Shown here: one piece after another, positions 1 through 7,068 of the stretch
Layout of the letters: each line of letters starts with the position of its first letter
How positions within the stretch are numbered: the first letter of the stretch is position 1
Assembly: GCA_003694465.1 (NCBI GenBank)
Contig: RFKM01000305.1
Span: forward strand, 1-9,302
Length of the DNA: 9,302 bases
Direction: 5' to 3'
DNA from: Alphaproteobacteria bacterium
Lineage (GTDB): Bacteria > Pseudomonadota > Alphaproteobacteria > Rhodobacterales > Rhodobacteraceae
Program-made: the position numbers and the translations under genes
Notes under the pieces: model-generated
Seen by the model: the letters and a program-made list of their open reading frames with translations, nothing else
The model's database searches: none
Told to the model about the DNA's origin: nothing

Positions 1-1106
1 CAGGCATAGATCTGCGCCGCCCGGTCGGCAAGCGAGGTGTATTTGTTGCGCGCGGTTTCGGCCAGCGCCACGAGCTCGGCCATCCGGTGCAGCGTGCTGT
101 CCTGCCCCGCCGCGGCAACCCGCAGCGTCAGCGGGCCAGTGAGGTTGACCTCGCCGGCATTGAGCATGTCGCCCGGCCCGGCAAAGACCGGCAGACTCTC
201 GCCGGTAAGAAGCGAACGGTCGATCTCGCTCTCGCCCTCTTCGACCATGCCATCGACCGGCACCCGCGCCCCCGGCACGACCCGCACCAGATCGCCCGGC
301 CCGATCTCGGCCACCGGCACCGTCTCGACCGCGCCGTCGGGCCCGATCCGCTGCACGCGGGTGACCTCGAGCGCCGCCAGTTCCTCGGCCGCCGAGCGCG
401 CCACGGCGCGGGTGCGGTAATCGAGATAGCGCCCGGCCAGCAGGAAGAAGGTGAGCGAGAGCGCGGCGTCGAAATAGGCATGGGCGCCGCCTTCCATCGT
501 CTCATAGAGCGACATCCCCGCCGCCAGCACGATCGCCAGCGAAATCGGCACGTCCATGTTCAGCCGCCGCACCCGAAGCGCGCTCCAGGCGTTGCGGAAG
601 AAGGGCTGGGCCGAGAACAGGATCACCGGCAGGGTGATCGCCGCCGAAACCCAGTGGAACAGATCGCGCGTGGCCCCCGCCGCCCCCGACCAGACGGCCA
701 CCGAGAGCAGCATCACGTTCATCATGCCGAAGCCGGCCACGCCGAGGCGCATGAGAATGTCGCGCGCGCTTTTGTCGGTGGCGGTGGTCTTGAGGGCGCC
801 GGCATCGAGCTCGTAGGCCTCGTAGCCGATCGAGGTCAGGAAGTCGGCCAGCGCCTGCGGGTCGGTCTCCGGGTCGGCCTCGATGGTCACCCGCTTCAGC
901 GTCAGGTTGACGCGGGCCGAACGCACGCCGGGCTGGTCGGCAAGGCTGTGCTCGACCCCGACGATACAGGCCGCGCAATGCGCCGTCGGCAGGCTCAGGA
1001 TGATCTGCCGGGCCTCCTGCCCGTTGCCGCGGTAGCCCTTGCCGGCGGTTTCTTCCGCGATATGCGCGGCATCGCAGGCCGGGCAGGCGGAAACCGGCGC
1101 GGCCAT
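1..1106 (-). CDS. ccoI: CcoI/FixI copper-translocating P1B-type ATPase, 3' part cut by window edge
   Basis: Membrane copper pump needed to supply copper for the CuB centre of cbb3 oxidase. I translated it by hand because the frame stays open to base 1; 368 residues are visible. Seen: an N-terminal CPAC pair (Cys8, Cys11), then a heavy-metal-associated domain with HCAAC (Cys44, Cys47) at about residues 34-105. Several hydrophobic helices follow, with an MDVPISL segment at 184-190. The actuator domain carries TGES at 301-304. The CPC metal site and the DKTG phosphorylation loop should lie beyond the left edge, so ion specificity is inferred from context. The ATG at 1106 begins 2 bases after the ccoH stop and has a GAGGAG ribosome site (1115-1120) inside the end of ccoH at 8-nt spacing. 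CtpA/CopA-like copper exporters are the main alternative, but the position after ccoGH argues for CcoI. Confidence 0.95.
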   Translation of the reverse strand, partial: MAAPVSACPACDAAHIAEETAGKGYRGNGQEARQIILSLPTAHCAACIVGVEHSLADQPGVRSARVNLTLKRVTIEADPETDPQALADFLTSIGYEAYELDAGALKTTATDKSARDILMRLGVAGFGMMNVMLLSVAVWSGAAGATRDLFHWVSAAITLPVILFSAQPFFRNAWSALRVRRLNMDVPISLAIVLAAGMSLYETMEGGAHAYFDAALSLTFFLLAGRYLDYRTRAVARSAAEELAALEVTRVQRIGPDGAVETVPVAEIGPGDLVRVVPGARVPVDGMVEEGESEIDRSLLTGESLPVFAGPGDMLNAGEVNLTGPLTLRVAAAGQDSTLHRMAELVALAETARNKYTSLADRAAQIYA

Positions 1107-1108
1107 GG

Positions 1109-1597
1109 CTATTGCTCCTCGATGACCAGCTGCACGCGCTGACGGAAGGGCACGTCGCGCTCATCCTTGAGAACGTAGCGCAACTCCCATTTGCCGAAAT
1201 CCACCGGCTCGATCGCCGCCACATAGCGCCCGGGCCGGACCTCCTCGAAGGTCAGCTGCTGATCCTGGTTGCGCTCGGTGGTCCGCCCGAGCATCGCGGT
1301 GATCTCGGTCAGGCGCACCGGCACGCCGTCGCGGTCGTGCACCTCGAGCACCACCTTGTCGTTGCCGATGAAGGCCGGCGCGACCGTCCAGCCCAGCGCC
1401 TCCTGCGCCGCGCGCTCCTTGTCGAATGTCTGCGAGGCGACATAGGAGTTTTCCACCTCGAGCCCGGGGAAGGTGCCGATGGCCGACCACGCCATGAAGA
1501 TGTTCACCCCGATGATCACCGAGAAAGCGCCGACGAAGATGGCCAGCACCGTCCATCCGGTGATCGGCCTGCCGGTTGCTCGCGGTTCCTGCGCCAT
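1109..1597 (-). CDS. ccoH: CcoH/FixH cbb3 oxidase assembly protein
   Basis: Small membrane-anchored protein of the FixH family, 162 residues, needed for assembly or stability of cbb3 oxidase; it is known to associate with CcoN and the assembly complex. One transmembrane helix is visible at about residues 15-37 (VLAIFVGAFSVIIGVNIFMAW). A mostly periplasmic, beta-rich domain follows, with the family-typical EVRPGRY segment. I chose the ATG at 1597 because it lies 4 bases after the ccoG stop and puts the hydrophobic helix near the N terminus. A start at 1651 would overlap ccoG by about 50 bases and add a non-hydrophobic leader. The ribosome site is weak: an AGGA overlapping the ccoG TAG stop. 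It lies between ccoG and ccoI with almost no spacing, so the three are very likely translated from one message. Confidence 0.93.
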   Translation of the reverse strand: MAQEPRATGRPITGWTVLAIFVGAFSVIIGVNIFMAWSAIGTFPGLEVENSYVASQTFDKERAAQEALGWTVAPAFIGNDKVVLEVHDRDGVPVRLTEITAMLGRTTERNQDQQLTFEEVRPGRYVAAIEPVDFGKWELRYVLKDERDVPFRQRVQLVIEEQ

Positions 1598-1601
1598 TGT
1601 C

Positions 1602-3032
1602 CTAACGCCCCATCCCGTTGAAAACCGTCTCGCGGTAGACGTGGTCGCCATTCACGCCATCGACGACCCAGATGCGGATCTCGGTGCGGTCGGCGTGGGC
1701 CTCGGGCGAGTCGGGCGGCGCGGTGATGTAAAGGCGCGCCTTCGCCTCGGTATCGGCCGGCGCGACGACCATCGGGCTGTCGCTGTCCTGCACCGAAACC
1801 GTCAGGCTCTCATGCTCGCCGGCGCCGAGGCTGATGTAATAGGGCCGGTCTTCGCCGTGCTTGTTGCGGATGCCCAGCTCGTAGGTGTTGCGCACCGAAC
1901 CGTCGGCCAGGGTCACGTAGATCGGGTTGCGCTCGGGGCGCAGGGTGATCTGGAAGTCGGGCCGAATGAATAGCGCCACCAACAGCCCGATGCCGACGGC
2001 ACTCCAGAGCGCGAAATAGAGCATGGTGCGCGGGCGGAAGATGTGCCGGTAGATGTGCGTGACCGGGTTGCCGGCGCGCTCGTTCGCCTCGTCCTTGAGC
2101 GCCATGTAGGAGATCAGGCCGCGCGGCTTGCCGACCTTGTCCATCATCTCGTCGCAGGCGTCGATGCACAGCCCGCAGGTGATGCAGGCCAGCTGCTGGC
2201 CGTCGCGGATGTCGATCCCCATCGGGCAGACGTTGACGCAGGCGTTGCAGTCGATGCAGTCGCCCAGCCCCTCGCGGTTGCGGCCCTTGCCCCGCGGCTC
2301 GCCGCGCCAAGAGCGGTAGCCGATGGTGATGGTGTCCTCGTCCATCATCGCCGCCTGGATGCGCGGCCAGGGGCAGCCGTAGATGCAGACCTGCTCGCGC
2401 GCGAAGCCGCCGAAGAAGAAGGTCGTGAAGGTCAGCACGCCGATCGTCGCATAGGCAACGTAGGGCGCCTTGAGCGTCACCAGCTCGGCCGCCAGCGTCG
2501 GGGCATCGGCAAAGTAGAAGACCCAGGCGCCGCCGGTGGCCATGGCGATCAGCAGCCAGAGGGCAAACTTGGTCGTCCGCTTGCGGAACTTCTCGAAGTT
2601 CATCTTCTGCTTCCACAGCCGCAGCCGGGCGTTGCGATCGCCCTCGACCCAGCGCTCGACGTGGATGAAGAGGTCGGTCCAGATCGTCTGCGGGCAGGCA
2701 TAGCCGCACCACACGCGCCCCAGCGCCGAGGTGAACAGGAAAAGACCGAGCCCCGCCATGATCAGCAGACCGGCGACGAAATAGAATTCGTACGGCCAGA
2801 TCTCGATCCAGAAGAAGAAGAAGCGGCGCCCGGCCAGGTCGACCAGAACGGCCTGGTCAGGGAGGTTCGGCCCCCGGTCCCAGCGGATCCAGGGGGTGAT
2901 GTAGTAGATCGCGAGCATGATGCTCATGAGCCACCACTTCAGGGTCCGGAAGAAGCCATGCACCCGTTTCGGGAAAACCGGCTCGCGCGGAGCATAAAGC
3001 TTCTCTGGCGTCTCGGGCATATCGGTGGGCAT
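1602..3032 (-). CDS. ccoG: CcoG/FixG/RdxB membrane-bound 2x[4Fe-4S] ferredoxin-like protein
   Basis: Integral membrane iron-sulfur protein of 476 residues. In Rhodobacter, CcoG (RdxB) acts in cbb3 assembly and has been proposed as a cupric reductase that delivers Cu(I). Hydrophobic helices are seen at about residues 31-48, 83-103, 156-175, 189-209 and 338-357. Two ferredoxin-type clusters are bound by Cys259/262/265/269 and Cys283/286/289/293. Two further Cys pairs are typical of the family: CGYACPQT (Cys109, Cys113) and VCIYGCP (Cys216, Cys220). Residues after about 360 form the FixG C-terminal Ig-like periplasmic domain. The ATG at 3032 is preceded by AGGAG, 11 nt away, and gives the usual family length. 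An in-frame upstream ATG at 3098 lies inside the FNR box and before the predicted transcription start, so it is not used. First gene of ccoGHI, with its own oxygen-controlled promoter. Confidence 0.96.
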   Translation of the reverse strand: MPTDMPETPEKLYAPREPVFPKRVHGFFRTLKWWLMSIMLAIYYITPWIRWDRGPNLPDQAVLVDLAGRRFFFFWIEIWPYEFYFVAGLLIMAGLGLFLFTSALGRVWCGYACPQTIWTDLFIHVERWVEGDRNARLRLWKQKMNFEKFRKRTTKFALWLLIAMATGGAWVFYFADAPTLAAELVTLKAPYVAYATIGVLTFTTFFFGGFAREQVCIYGCPWPRIQAAMMDEDTITIGYRSWRGEPRGKGRNREGLGDCIDCNACVNVCPMGIDIRDGQQLACITCGLCIDACDEMMDKVGKPRGLISYMALKDEANERAGNPVTHIYRHIFRPRTMLYFALWSAVGIGLLVALFIRPDFQITLRPERNPIYVTLADGSVRNTYELGIRNKHGEDRPYYISLGAGEHESLTVSVQDSDSPMVVAPADTEAKARLYITAPPDSPEAHADRTEIRIWVVDGVNGDHVYRETVFNGMGR

Positions 3033-3063
3033 GGCTCGATTCACTCCTGTTCGCGTTGCGAAA

Positions 3064-3069
3064 CTTCTA
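3064..3069 (-). promoter_or_regulatory. Putative -10 element of the ccoG promoter
   Basis: Read on the minus strand this is TAGAAG, matching four of six bases of TATAAT. Its first base lies 29.5 bp from the centre of the FNR box. That is exactly the spacing of a class II FNR promoter, with the box at -41.5 and the -10 at -12 to -7. The start of transcription would then fall near 3057, leaving a leader of about 25 nt that carries AGGAG. The hexamer alone is weak; the spacing is what supports it. Confidence 0.55.
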
Positions 3070-3091
3070 GGCACAGGCGTTACGCTCAACC

Positions 3092-3105
3092 TTGACATGG
3101 ATCAA
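3092..3105 (-). promoter_or_regulatory. FNR/FnrL-type box upstream of ccoG
   Basis: Minus-strand reading TTGATCCATGTCAA, against the consensus TTGAT-N4-ATCAA: nine of ten conserved bases match. Its centre is 66.5 bp before the ccoG ATG. FNR-type regulators (FnrL in Rhodobacter) bind this motif when their oxygen-labile [4Fe-4S] cluster is intact, so ccoGHI is inferred to be induced at low oxygen. No fnr gene is visible in the window. Confidence 0.85.
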
Positions 3106-3292
3106 CCGCCCCGCCCGCCGCGGCACTGCGGTGAATGGCCCGCGGTGGAGCAGATCCGGTGCAGAATGGATCGCGCCGAAAAGTTAAATCTTTGTTGTGC
3201 ATTAGTATTTCGGACAGCACCGCGGCCCGGCGGGGCGTGCTGCCGCGGCTCTGCGGCATCTTGCCGCCGTCTTGCCCGACCGGCTCGAACGA

Positions 3293-3320
3293 AAGGGCCG
3301 GGCAAAAAAGCCCGGCCCTT
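3293..3320 (-). terminator. 11-bp perfect hairpin with U6 loop, possible ccoNOQP terminator
   Basis: Left arm 3293-3303 and right arm 3310-3320 are fully complementary (AAGGGCCGGGC/GCCCGGCCCTT) around a six-base homopolymer loop, which is UUUUUU in the ccoP-strand RNA. The stem is very stable. The tail after it on the minus strand is UCGUUCG, not a real U-tract, so this is an imperfect intrinsic terminator. It may act as a processing or stability element instead. It is about 100 bases beyond the ccoP stop. Confidence 0.45.
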
Positions 3321-3329
3321 CACGATGGT

Positions 3330-3376
3330 GGCACCGACCCCGGAGAAACGCGCGAACAGGATCAGGGGTCGGTGCC
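3330..3376. repeat. 12-bp inverted repeat with 23-nt loop
   Basis: GGCACCGACCCC at 3330-3341 and its exact complement GGGGTCGGTGCC at 3365-3376 can pair across a 23-nt loop. It is the middle one of three hairpins behind ccoP and is not followed by a U-run on either strand. Likely a structured part of the ccoP 3' untranslated RNA. Confidence 0.65.
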
Positions 3377-3378
3377 TT

Positions 3379-3402
3379 CCCCGGGGCGGTGAAACCCCGG
3401 GG
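3379..3402. repeat. 8-bp GC hairpin next to the ccoP stop
   Basis: Two copies of the self-complementary CCCCGGGG, at 3379-3386 and 3395-3402, can pair across an 8-nt loop. The hairpin begins about 20 bases after the ccoP stop codon. It could block 3'-exonuclease degradation of ccoNOQP mRNA or form part of a compound terminator. Each arm could also pair with other copies of itself. Confidence 0.55.
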
Positions 3403-3422
3403 GTTCGGTGTGGCCGGTGGCC

Positions 3423-4295
3423 TTATTCGCCACCGCCCAGGCTGTGCACATAGGCGGCGACGGCGTTGATCCTGGCGTCGTCGAAGTTGGGGTTCATCCC
3501 CCAGGCCGGCATCACGCCGAACGGCCCGTTTTCGACATTGTGCTTGATCGTGTCGAAATCCGAGCCGTAGAGCCAGATCGCGTCGGTCAGGTTCGGCGCG
3601 CCCTGGGCACGATCGCCCTTGCCGTCTTCGCCATGGCAGGCCGCGCAGTTGTCGGCAAACACCGTGGCGCCGGCCTCGGCGAGCGCCGGATCGACATCGG
3701 GCAGCCCCGACAGCGAGCGCACGTAGTTGACGACCTGGTCGATTTCCTCCTCGCTGAGGATCTCGTCCTTGCCGAAGGCCGGCATCTGCGAATAGCGCGC
3801 ATCTTCGTCGTCGTTGTTCCGAACGCCGTGCCGGATCGTGTAGGCGACATCTTCGATGGTGCCGCCCCAGAGCCAGTCGTTGTCGAGCAGGTTCGGATAG
3901 CCCTTCGCACCGGCCGCGCCCGAGCCGTGGCACTGCGAGCAATAGGTGGCGAAGGTCGCCGCCCCCGACTGCAACGCATAGCTGTAAAGCTCCGGGTCGT
4001 CCTTGATCGTCGTCAGATCGGCTGAAGCCAGCTTGGCCTCGATCTCGGCGTTCATCGCCTTGAAGCGGGCGATTTCGGCGGCCACGTCGGCCCGGGTCGA
4101 CTTGTGCAACAGGCCGGGCGTTTCACCGCCGGGCAGCGGCCAGGCCGGATAAAGGATCGTGTAACCGATCGCAAAGACGATGGTGGCATAGAAGATCCAC
4201 AGCCACCAGCGCGGAAGCGGGTTGTTCAGTTCTTCAAGGTCGCCATCCCACACGTGGCCCGTGGTGCCGACCTGATTCTTTGCTTTCTTGCTCAA
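3423..4295 (-). CDS. ccoP: CcoP, diheme cytochrome c subunit of cbb3 oxidase (TTG start)
   Basis: Membrane-anchored diheme cytochrome c, 290 residues, that passes electrons to CcoO and CcoN. Seen: an N-terminal cytoplasmic stretch with [18 protein letters not shown], which is typical of CcoP/FixP, and one membrane helix at about 30-49. Two periplasmic cytochrome c domains follow, with heme sites CSQCH (119-123) and CAACH (217-221); the probable axial methionines are Met171 and Met262. I chose TTG at 4295 as the start. A consensus AAGGAGG (4303-4309) stands 7 nt before it, and the protein then begins MSKKAKN and has the usual family length. The only in-frame ATG upstream (4421) would run through most of ccoQ in another frame and add 42 unrelated residues. 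Last gene of ccoNOQP; 13 bases separate it from ccoQ. Confidence 0.96.
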   Translation of the reverse strand: MSKKAKNQVGTTGHVWDGDLEELNNPLPRWWLWIFYATIVFAIGYTILYPAWPLPGGETPGLLHKSTRADVAAEIARFKAMNAEIEAKLASADLTTIKDDPELYSYALQSGAATFATYCSQCHGSGAAGAKGYPNLLDNDWLWGGTIEDVAYTIRHGVRNNDDEDARYSQMPAFGKDEILSEEEIDQVVNYVRSLSGLPDVDPALAEAGATVFADNCAACHGEDGKGDRAQGAPNLTDAIWLYGSDFDTIKHNVENGPFGVMPAWGMNPNFDDARINAVAAYVHSLGGGE

Positions 4296-4302
4296 AGCCG
4301 GT

Positions 4303-4309
4303 CCTCCTT
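4303..4309 (-). promoter_or_regulatory. Ribosome binding site that fixes the ccoP TTG start
   Basis: Minus strand AAGGAGG, a full match to the anti-Shine-Dalgarno core, 7 nt upstream of TTG. Its first base is also the last base of the ccoQ TGA stop codon, so ribosomes ending ccoQ are placed to restart on ccoP. Confidence 0.85.
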
Positions 4310-4512
4310 CATTGAGCGCCGGGAACGTCCCGGTCACCGGCAGGTTGGTTTTCGTGGCGGAAAGGGATGCTCGCCGTGTCTTCGTAGGTCTTCCGGCTGC
4401 CTGGGCGGAACACCCAGACAACCGTCAGCACGAAGAAGGTGAACATGGCGAGGAGCATCCAGCTGTCCGCGAATTCGCGGAAGATGGAATAGGTGTCCTG
4501 ACCGTGCATCAT
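4309..4512 (-). CDS. ccoQ: CcoQ/FixQ small cbb3 oxidase subunit
   Basis: Single-span membrane protein of 67 residues (66 if the second of two adjacent ATGs, at 4509, is used). CcoQ is not catalytic. It stabilises the CcoP-CcoNO interaction, and in Rhodobacter it has been linked to oxygen signalling and oxidase protection. One helix is seen at about residues 18-35 ([18 protein letters not shown]), followed by the family-typical [17 protein letters not shown] tail. The C-terminal 15 residues are polar and low in conservation signals. The ribosome site AAGGAGAGG overlaps the ccoO stop; its spacing fits the second ATG (6 nt) better than the first (3 nt). Confidence 0.94.
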   Translation of the reverse strand: MMHGQDTYSIFREFADSWMLLAMFTFFVLTVVWVFRPGSRKTYEDTASIPFRHENQPAGDRDVPGAQ

Positions 4513-4519
4513 CCTCTCC

Positions 4520-5269
4520 TTACCGGCTCGCCACGGGCTCGAAGGTCGAGAAGTCGACCATCGTCCCGAGCACCTGCAGATAGGCGATCAGCGCATCCAT
4601 CTCGGTCACTTCCGGGCGACCGTCGAAGTTGCGCGTCTGCGCCCCCGGATACCGCTCGACGAGGGCGTCCGGGTCGGAGTCTTCATAGACGTTGCCGTCC
4701 GGATCGGCCTGTGACCAGAAGTCGGCCTCGATCGCCGCCATCTGCTCGTCGGTGTAGGGCACGCCGACAAAGCGGTTGGTGGCCACCATGTCGCGGATGT
4801 AGGTGCTTTCCGGCGTGATCACGTTGTCAAGCAGGAAGCCGTATTTCGGCATCACCGATTCCGGCACCACCGACTGCGGGTTGGTCAGGTGGTCGACATG
4901 CCACTCGTCGGAATAGCGGCCACCGACGCGGGCAAGGTCGGGCCCCGTCCGCTTCGAACCCCACTGGAACGGATGGTCATACATCGACTCCGCCGCCAGC
5001 GAGTAGTGGCCATAGCGCTCGACCTCGTCGCGCATCGGCCGGATCATCTGCGAGTGGCAGACATAGCAGCCCTCGCGGATGTAGATGTTCCGGCCCGCGA
5101 GCTCGAGAGGCGTGTAGGGGCGCACCCCCTCGACCTTCTCGATGGTGTTCTCGAGGTAGAACAGCGGGGCGATCTCGACGATCCCGCCGACCGTCACCAC
5201 CAGGAACGAGAAGATGAGCAGCAGGGTCGCGTTCTTCTCGAGGATGACGTGTTTGTCCAAAAGTGCCAT
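4520..5269 (-). CDS. ccoO: CcoO, monoheme cytochrome c subunit of cbb3 oxidase
   Basis: Membrane-anchored monoheme cytochrome c of 249 residues that links CcoP to the catalytic subunit. Seen: a short cytoplasmic start, one helix at about 14-38 ([22 protein letters not shown]), then [15 protein letters not shown] heme attachment with Cys68, Cys71 and His72, and RPMRDE(V)ERYGHYS just after it. The probable axial methionine is Met140 in [11 protein letters not shown]. All are hallmark CcoO/FixO segments and the length is normal. The ATG at 5269 is preceded by AAGGAGGG (5278-5285), which overlaps the ccoN stop, with 8 nt between. It lies 14 bases after ccoN and 7 bases before ccoQ. Confidence 0.97.
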   Translation of the reverse strand: MALLDKHVILEKNATLLLIFSFLVVTVGGIVEIAPLFYLENTIEKVEGVRPYTPLELAGRNIYIREGCYVCHSQMIRPMRDEVERYGHYSLAAESMYDHPFQWGSKRTGPDLARVGGRYSDEWHVDHLTNPQSVVPESVMPKYGFLLDNVITPESTYIRDMVATNRFVGVPYTDEQMAAIEADFWSQADPDGNVYEDSDPDALVERYPGAQTRNFDGRPEVTEMDALIAYLQVLGTMVDFSTFEPVASR

Positions 5270-5283
5270 CAGTCCGGCCCTCC

Positions 5284-6879
5284 TTATTCAGCCGGCGCCG
5301 CAGCAGCGGTTTTCTGCGCCAGGGGCGCCCGCTTGACGGTCATCCAGAGGTTGTAAGACATGATCAGCGCACCGGTGAGGTAGAGCACGCCACCCAGGCC
5401 GCGCACGATGTACATCGGGTGCTTGGCCGCCACGGTGTCGGCGAACGAGTTCACGAGGAAGCCGTGCGCGTCGACTTCGCGCCACATCAGGCCTTCCATG
5501 ATCCCGGTCACCCACATCGAGGCCGCGTAGAGCACGATGCCGATGGTGGCGAGCCAGAAGTGCCACGACACGAGGCGCAGGGAGTAGACCCCCTCCTTGT
5601 TCCACAGACGCGGGAACAGGTAGTAAAGCGCGCCGAAGGTGATCATGCCGTTCCAGCCGAGGGCGCCGGAGTGCACGTGGCCGATCGTCCAGTCGGTGTA
5701 GTGCGACAGCGAGTTCACCGCCTTGATCGACATCATCGGGCCTTCGAAGGTGGACATGCCGTAGAAGCCGACCGAGATGACCATCATGCGGATGATCGGG
5801 TCGGTGCGCAGCTTGTCCCAGGCGCCCGAAAGCGTCATCAGGCCGTTGATCATGCCGCCCCAGGAGGGCATCCACAGCATCACCGAGAACACCATGCCAA
5901 GGGTCGAGGCCCAGTCAGGCAGGGCGGTGTAGTGCAGGTGGTGCGGACCGGCCCAGATGTACAGGAAGATCAGCGCCCAGAAGTGGATGATCGACAGCTT
6001 GTAGCTGAACACCGGCCGCTCGGCCTGTTTCGGCACGAAGTAGTACATCATGCCGAGGAACCCCGCGGTCAGGAAGAAGCCCACCGCGTTGTGGCCATAC
6101 CACCACTGGGTCATGGCGTCCTGCACGCCGGCGAAGAGCTGCACCGACTTCGAGCCGAACAGCGACACCGGAATGGCGAGGTTGTTGACGACGTGCAGCA
6201 TGGCGATGGTGACGATGAACGACAGGAAGAACCAGTTGGCCACGTAGATGTGCGGCTCTTTCCGCTTCATCAGCGTGCCCATGTAGAGCAGCAGGTAGCC
6301 GACCCAGACGATGGTGAGCCACCAGTCGGTGTACCATTCGAATTCGGCATATTCCTTGCCCTGGGTCGCGCCCAGAATATAGCCCGTCGCCGCCAGCAGG
6401 ATCACGACCTGGTAGCCCCAGAACACGAACCAGGCCAGCGAATCGCTCCACAGCCGCGCGCCGGTGGTGCGCTGCACGATGTAGAACGAGGTGGTCAAAA
6501 GGCCCGTGCCGCCGAAGGCGAAGATCACCGCCGAGGTGTGCAGCGGACGCAGACGCCCGAAGTTGAAATAGCCGTGCGCCCAGGCGAAATTCAGTTCCGG
6601 GAAGGCCAGCTGAAAGGCGATCGTCACCCCCACGAGGAAGCCGACAACGCCCCAGAAGGCCGTCAGAATGACACCGATGCGGATCGGGTCATCGAGGTAG
6701 CCGGTTTTCGGGGCCTTTTCATCTCCGAGCCCGCGCAGCGTCACGACAAACGCAATCGCCGCACTGAGGAGCCCGATCAGCGCCGCGACCAGATAGGCCA
6801 GGTCGCGGGCCTCGCTTGCGAGGTACATCATCAGGACTGCGACCAGCCCCAACAGTACCAGTTTCAGGTAATCCCACAT
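5284..6879 (-). CDS. ccoN: CcoN, catalytic heme-copper subunit of cbb3 oxidase
   Basis: Polytopic membrane subunit of 531 residues that reduces O2 to water and pumps protons. Residues that match the known metal and active-site positions of cbb3 structures are all present. His114 and His403 bind low-spin heme b. His401 binds heme b3. His263, His313 and His314 bind CuB. Tyr307 is placed six residues before His313, as for the cross-linked tyrosine. Glu379 matches the conserved glutamate 22 residues before the heme b3 ligand. The N-terminal 54 or so residues are extra relative to the Pseudomonas enzyme and contain two hydrophobic helices (about 5-22 and 27-49), as in other alphaproteobacterial CcoN proteins. 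I chose ATG 6879, with GAAGGGA 6 nt upstream, giving MWDYLKLV. An ATG at 7107 would add 76 charged residues and span the control region. Confidence 0.98.
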   Translation of the reverse strand: MWDYLKLVLLGLVAVLMMYLASEARDLAYLVAALIGLLSAAIAFVVTLRGLGDEKAPKTGYLDDPIRIGVILTAFWGVVGFLVGVTIAFQLAFPELNFAWAHGYFNFGRLRPLHTSAVIFAFGGTGLLTTSFYIVQRTTGARLWSDSLAWFVFWGYQVVILLAATGYILGATQGKEYAEFEWYTDWWLTIVWVGYLLLYMGTLMKRKEPHIYVANWFFLSFIVTIAMLHVVNNLAIPVSLFGSKSVQLFAGVQDAMTQWWYGHNAVGFFLTAGFLGMMYYFVPKQAERPVFSYKLSIIHFWALIFLYIWAGPHHLHYTALPDWASTLGMVFSVMLWMPSWGGMINGLMTLSGAWDKLRTDPIIRMMVISVGFYGMSTFEGPMMSIKAVNSLSHYTDWTIGHVHSGALGWNGMITFGALYYLFPRLWNKEGVYSLRLVSWHFWLATIGIVLYAASMWVTGIMEGLMWREVDAHGFLVNSFADTVAAKHPMYIVRGLGGVLYLTGALIMSYNLWMTVKRAPLAQKTAAAAPAE

Positions 6880-6988
6880 TTCACGTCCCTTCGTCTTTCT
6901 CTTGTCGCCCCGAAACGGCAGATACACCTCTCCCCTTCGGCGCAATCGTCGACATTTGCGGGTTTGGAGGGTAAACGCGGTGCCCGCT

Positions 6989-7002
6989 TTGATCCAAGTC
7001 AA
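6989..7002 (-). promoter_or_regulatory. FNR/FnrL-type box upstream of ccoN
   Basis: Plus-strand reading TTGATCCAAGTCAA, nine of ten conserved bases of TTGAT-N4-ATCAA. Its centre is 116.5 bp before the ccoN ATG. At class II spacing the transcript would start near 6954 with a leader of about 75 nt. The sequence at the expected -10 (CAAACC on the minus strand) is poor, so the exact promoter is uncertain. It is assigned to ccoN because it is the nearer box and cbb3 operons are classic FNR targets. Confidence 0.8.
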
Positions 7003-7005
7003 TTG

Positions 7006-7021
7006 GCGCCCCCGGGGGCGC
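7006..7021. repeat. Perfect 16-bp GC palindrome
   Basis: GCGCCCCCGGGGGCGC is self-complementary with no spacer. It lies 3 bases from the ccoN FNR box, between the two boxes. With no loop and no U-run it is not a terminator. It might be a binding site for a dimeric regulator, or chance in GC-rich DNA. Confidence 0.6.
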
Positions 7022-7068
7022 GCCTTGTCGCCGCACCCCCTTGACCCTCCGACAATCCTGAAACGGCC

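Larger units (their letters stand above)
3033..3422. other. 390-bp ccoP-ccoG intergenic region
   Basis: No credible gene lies here; the short open frames on both strands lack ribosome sites and family resemblance. Right to left (direction of transcription) it holds three inverted repeats just behind ccoP, a GC-rich stretch with CAGCAC/GTGCTG repeats, an AT-rich island at about 3176-3213, and the FNR-type promoter and leader of ccoG. The gap splits the oxidase operon from the assembly operon. Read-through from ccoP into ccoG remains possible because no hairpin here has a strong U-tract behind it. Confidence 0.85.

Noticed and set aside
87..1142. 351-codon plus-strand frame, plus minus-strand frames at 502-1224 and 128-505
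   Set aside because: All are shadows of ccoI, which matches FixI/CcoI along its whole visible length with HMA and TGES motifs.
1598..1651. ATG 1651 as the start of ccoH
   Set aside because: It would overlap the end of ccoG by 50 bases and add a leader with no family match; ATG 1597 sits right after the ccoG stop.
2043..3095. 350-codon plus-strand frame opposite ccoG
   Set aside because: Antisense shadow in GC-rich DNA, and it crosses the FNR promoter region.
3033..3098. Upstream ATG (3098) as the start of ccoG
   Set aside because: The codon lies inside the FNR box and upstream of the predicted transcript start; the ATG at 3032 has AGGAG and gives the family length.
3102..3453. Short open frames in the ccoP-ccoG gap (minus 3102-3323, plus 3025-3453, plus 3135-3392)
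   Set aside because: They cross the hairpins and the FNR box, lack ribosome sites and show arginine/proline-rich composition typical of non-coding GC-rich DNA.
5263..7044. 593-codon open frame on the plus strand
   Set aside because: It is antisense to ccoN and its control region, is rich in His/Arg/Glu/Asp as expected from reading GC-rich codons backward, and has no ribosome site or recognisable domain.
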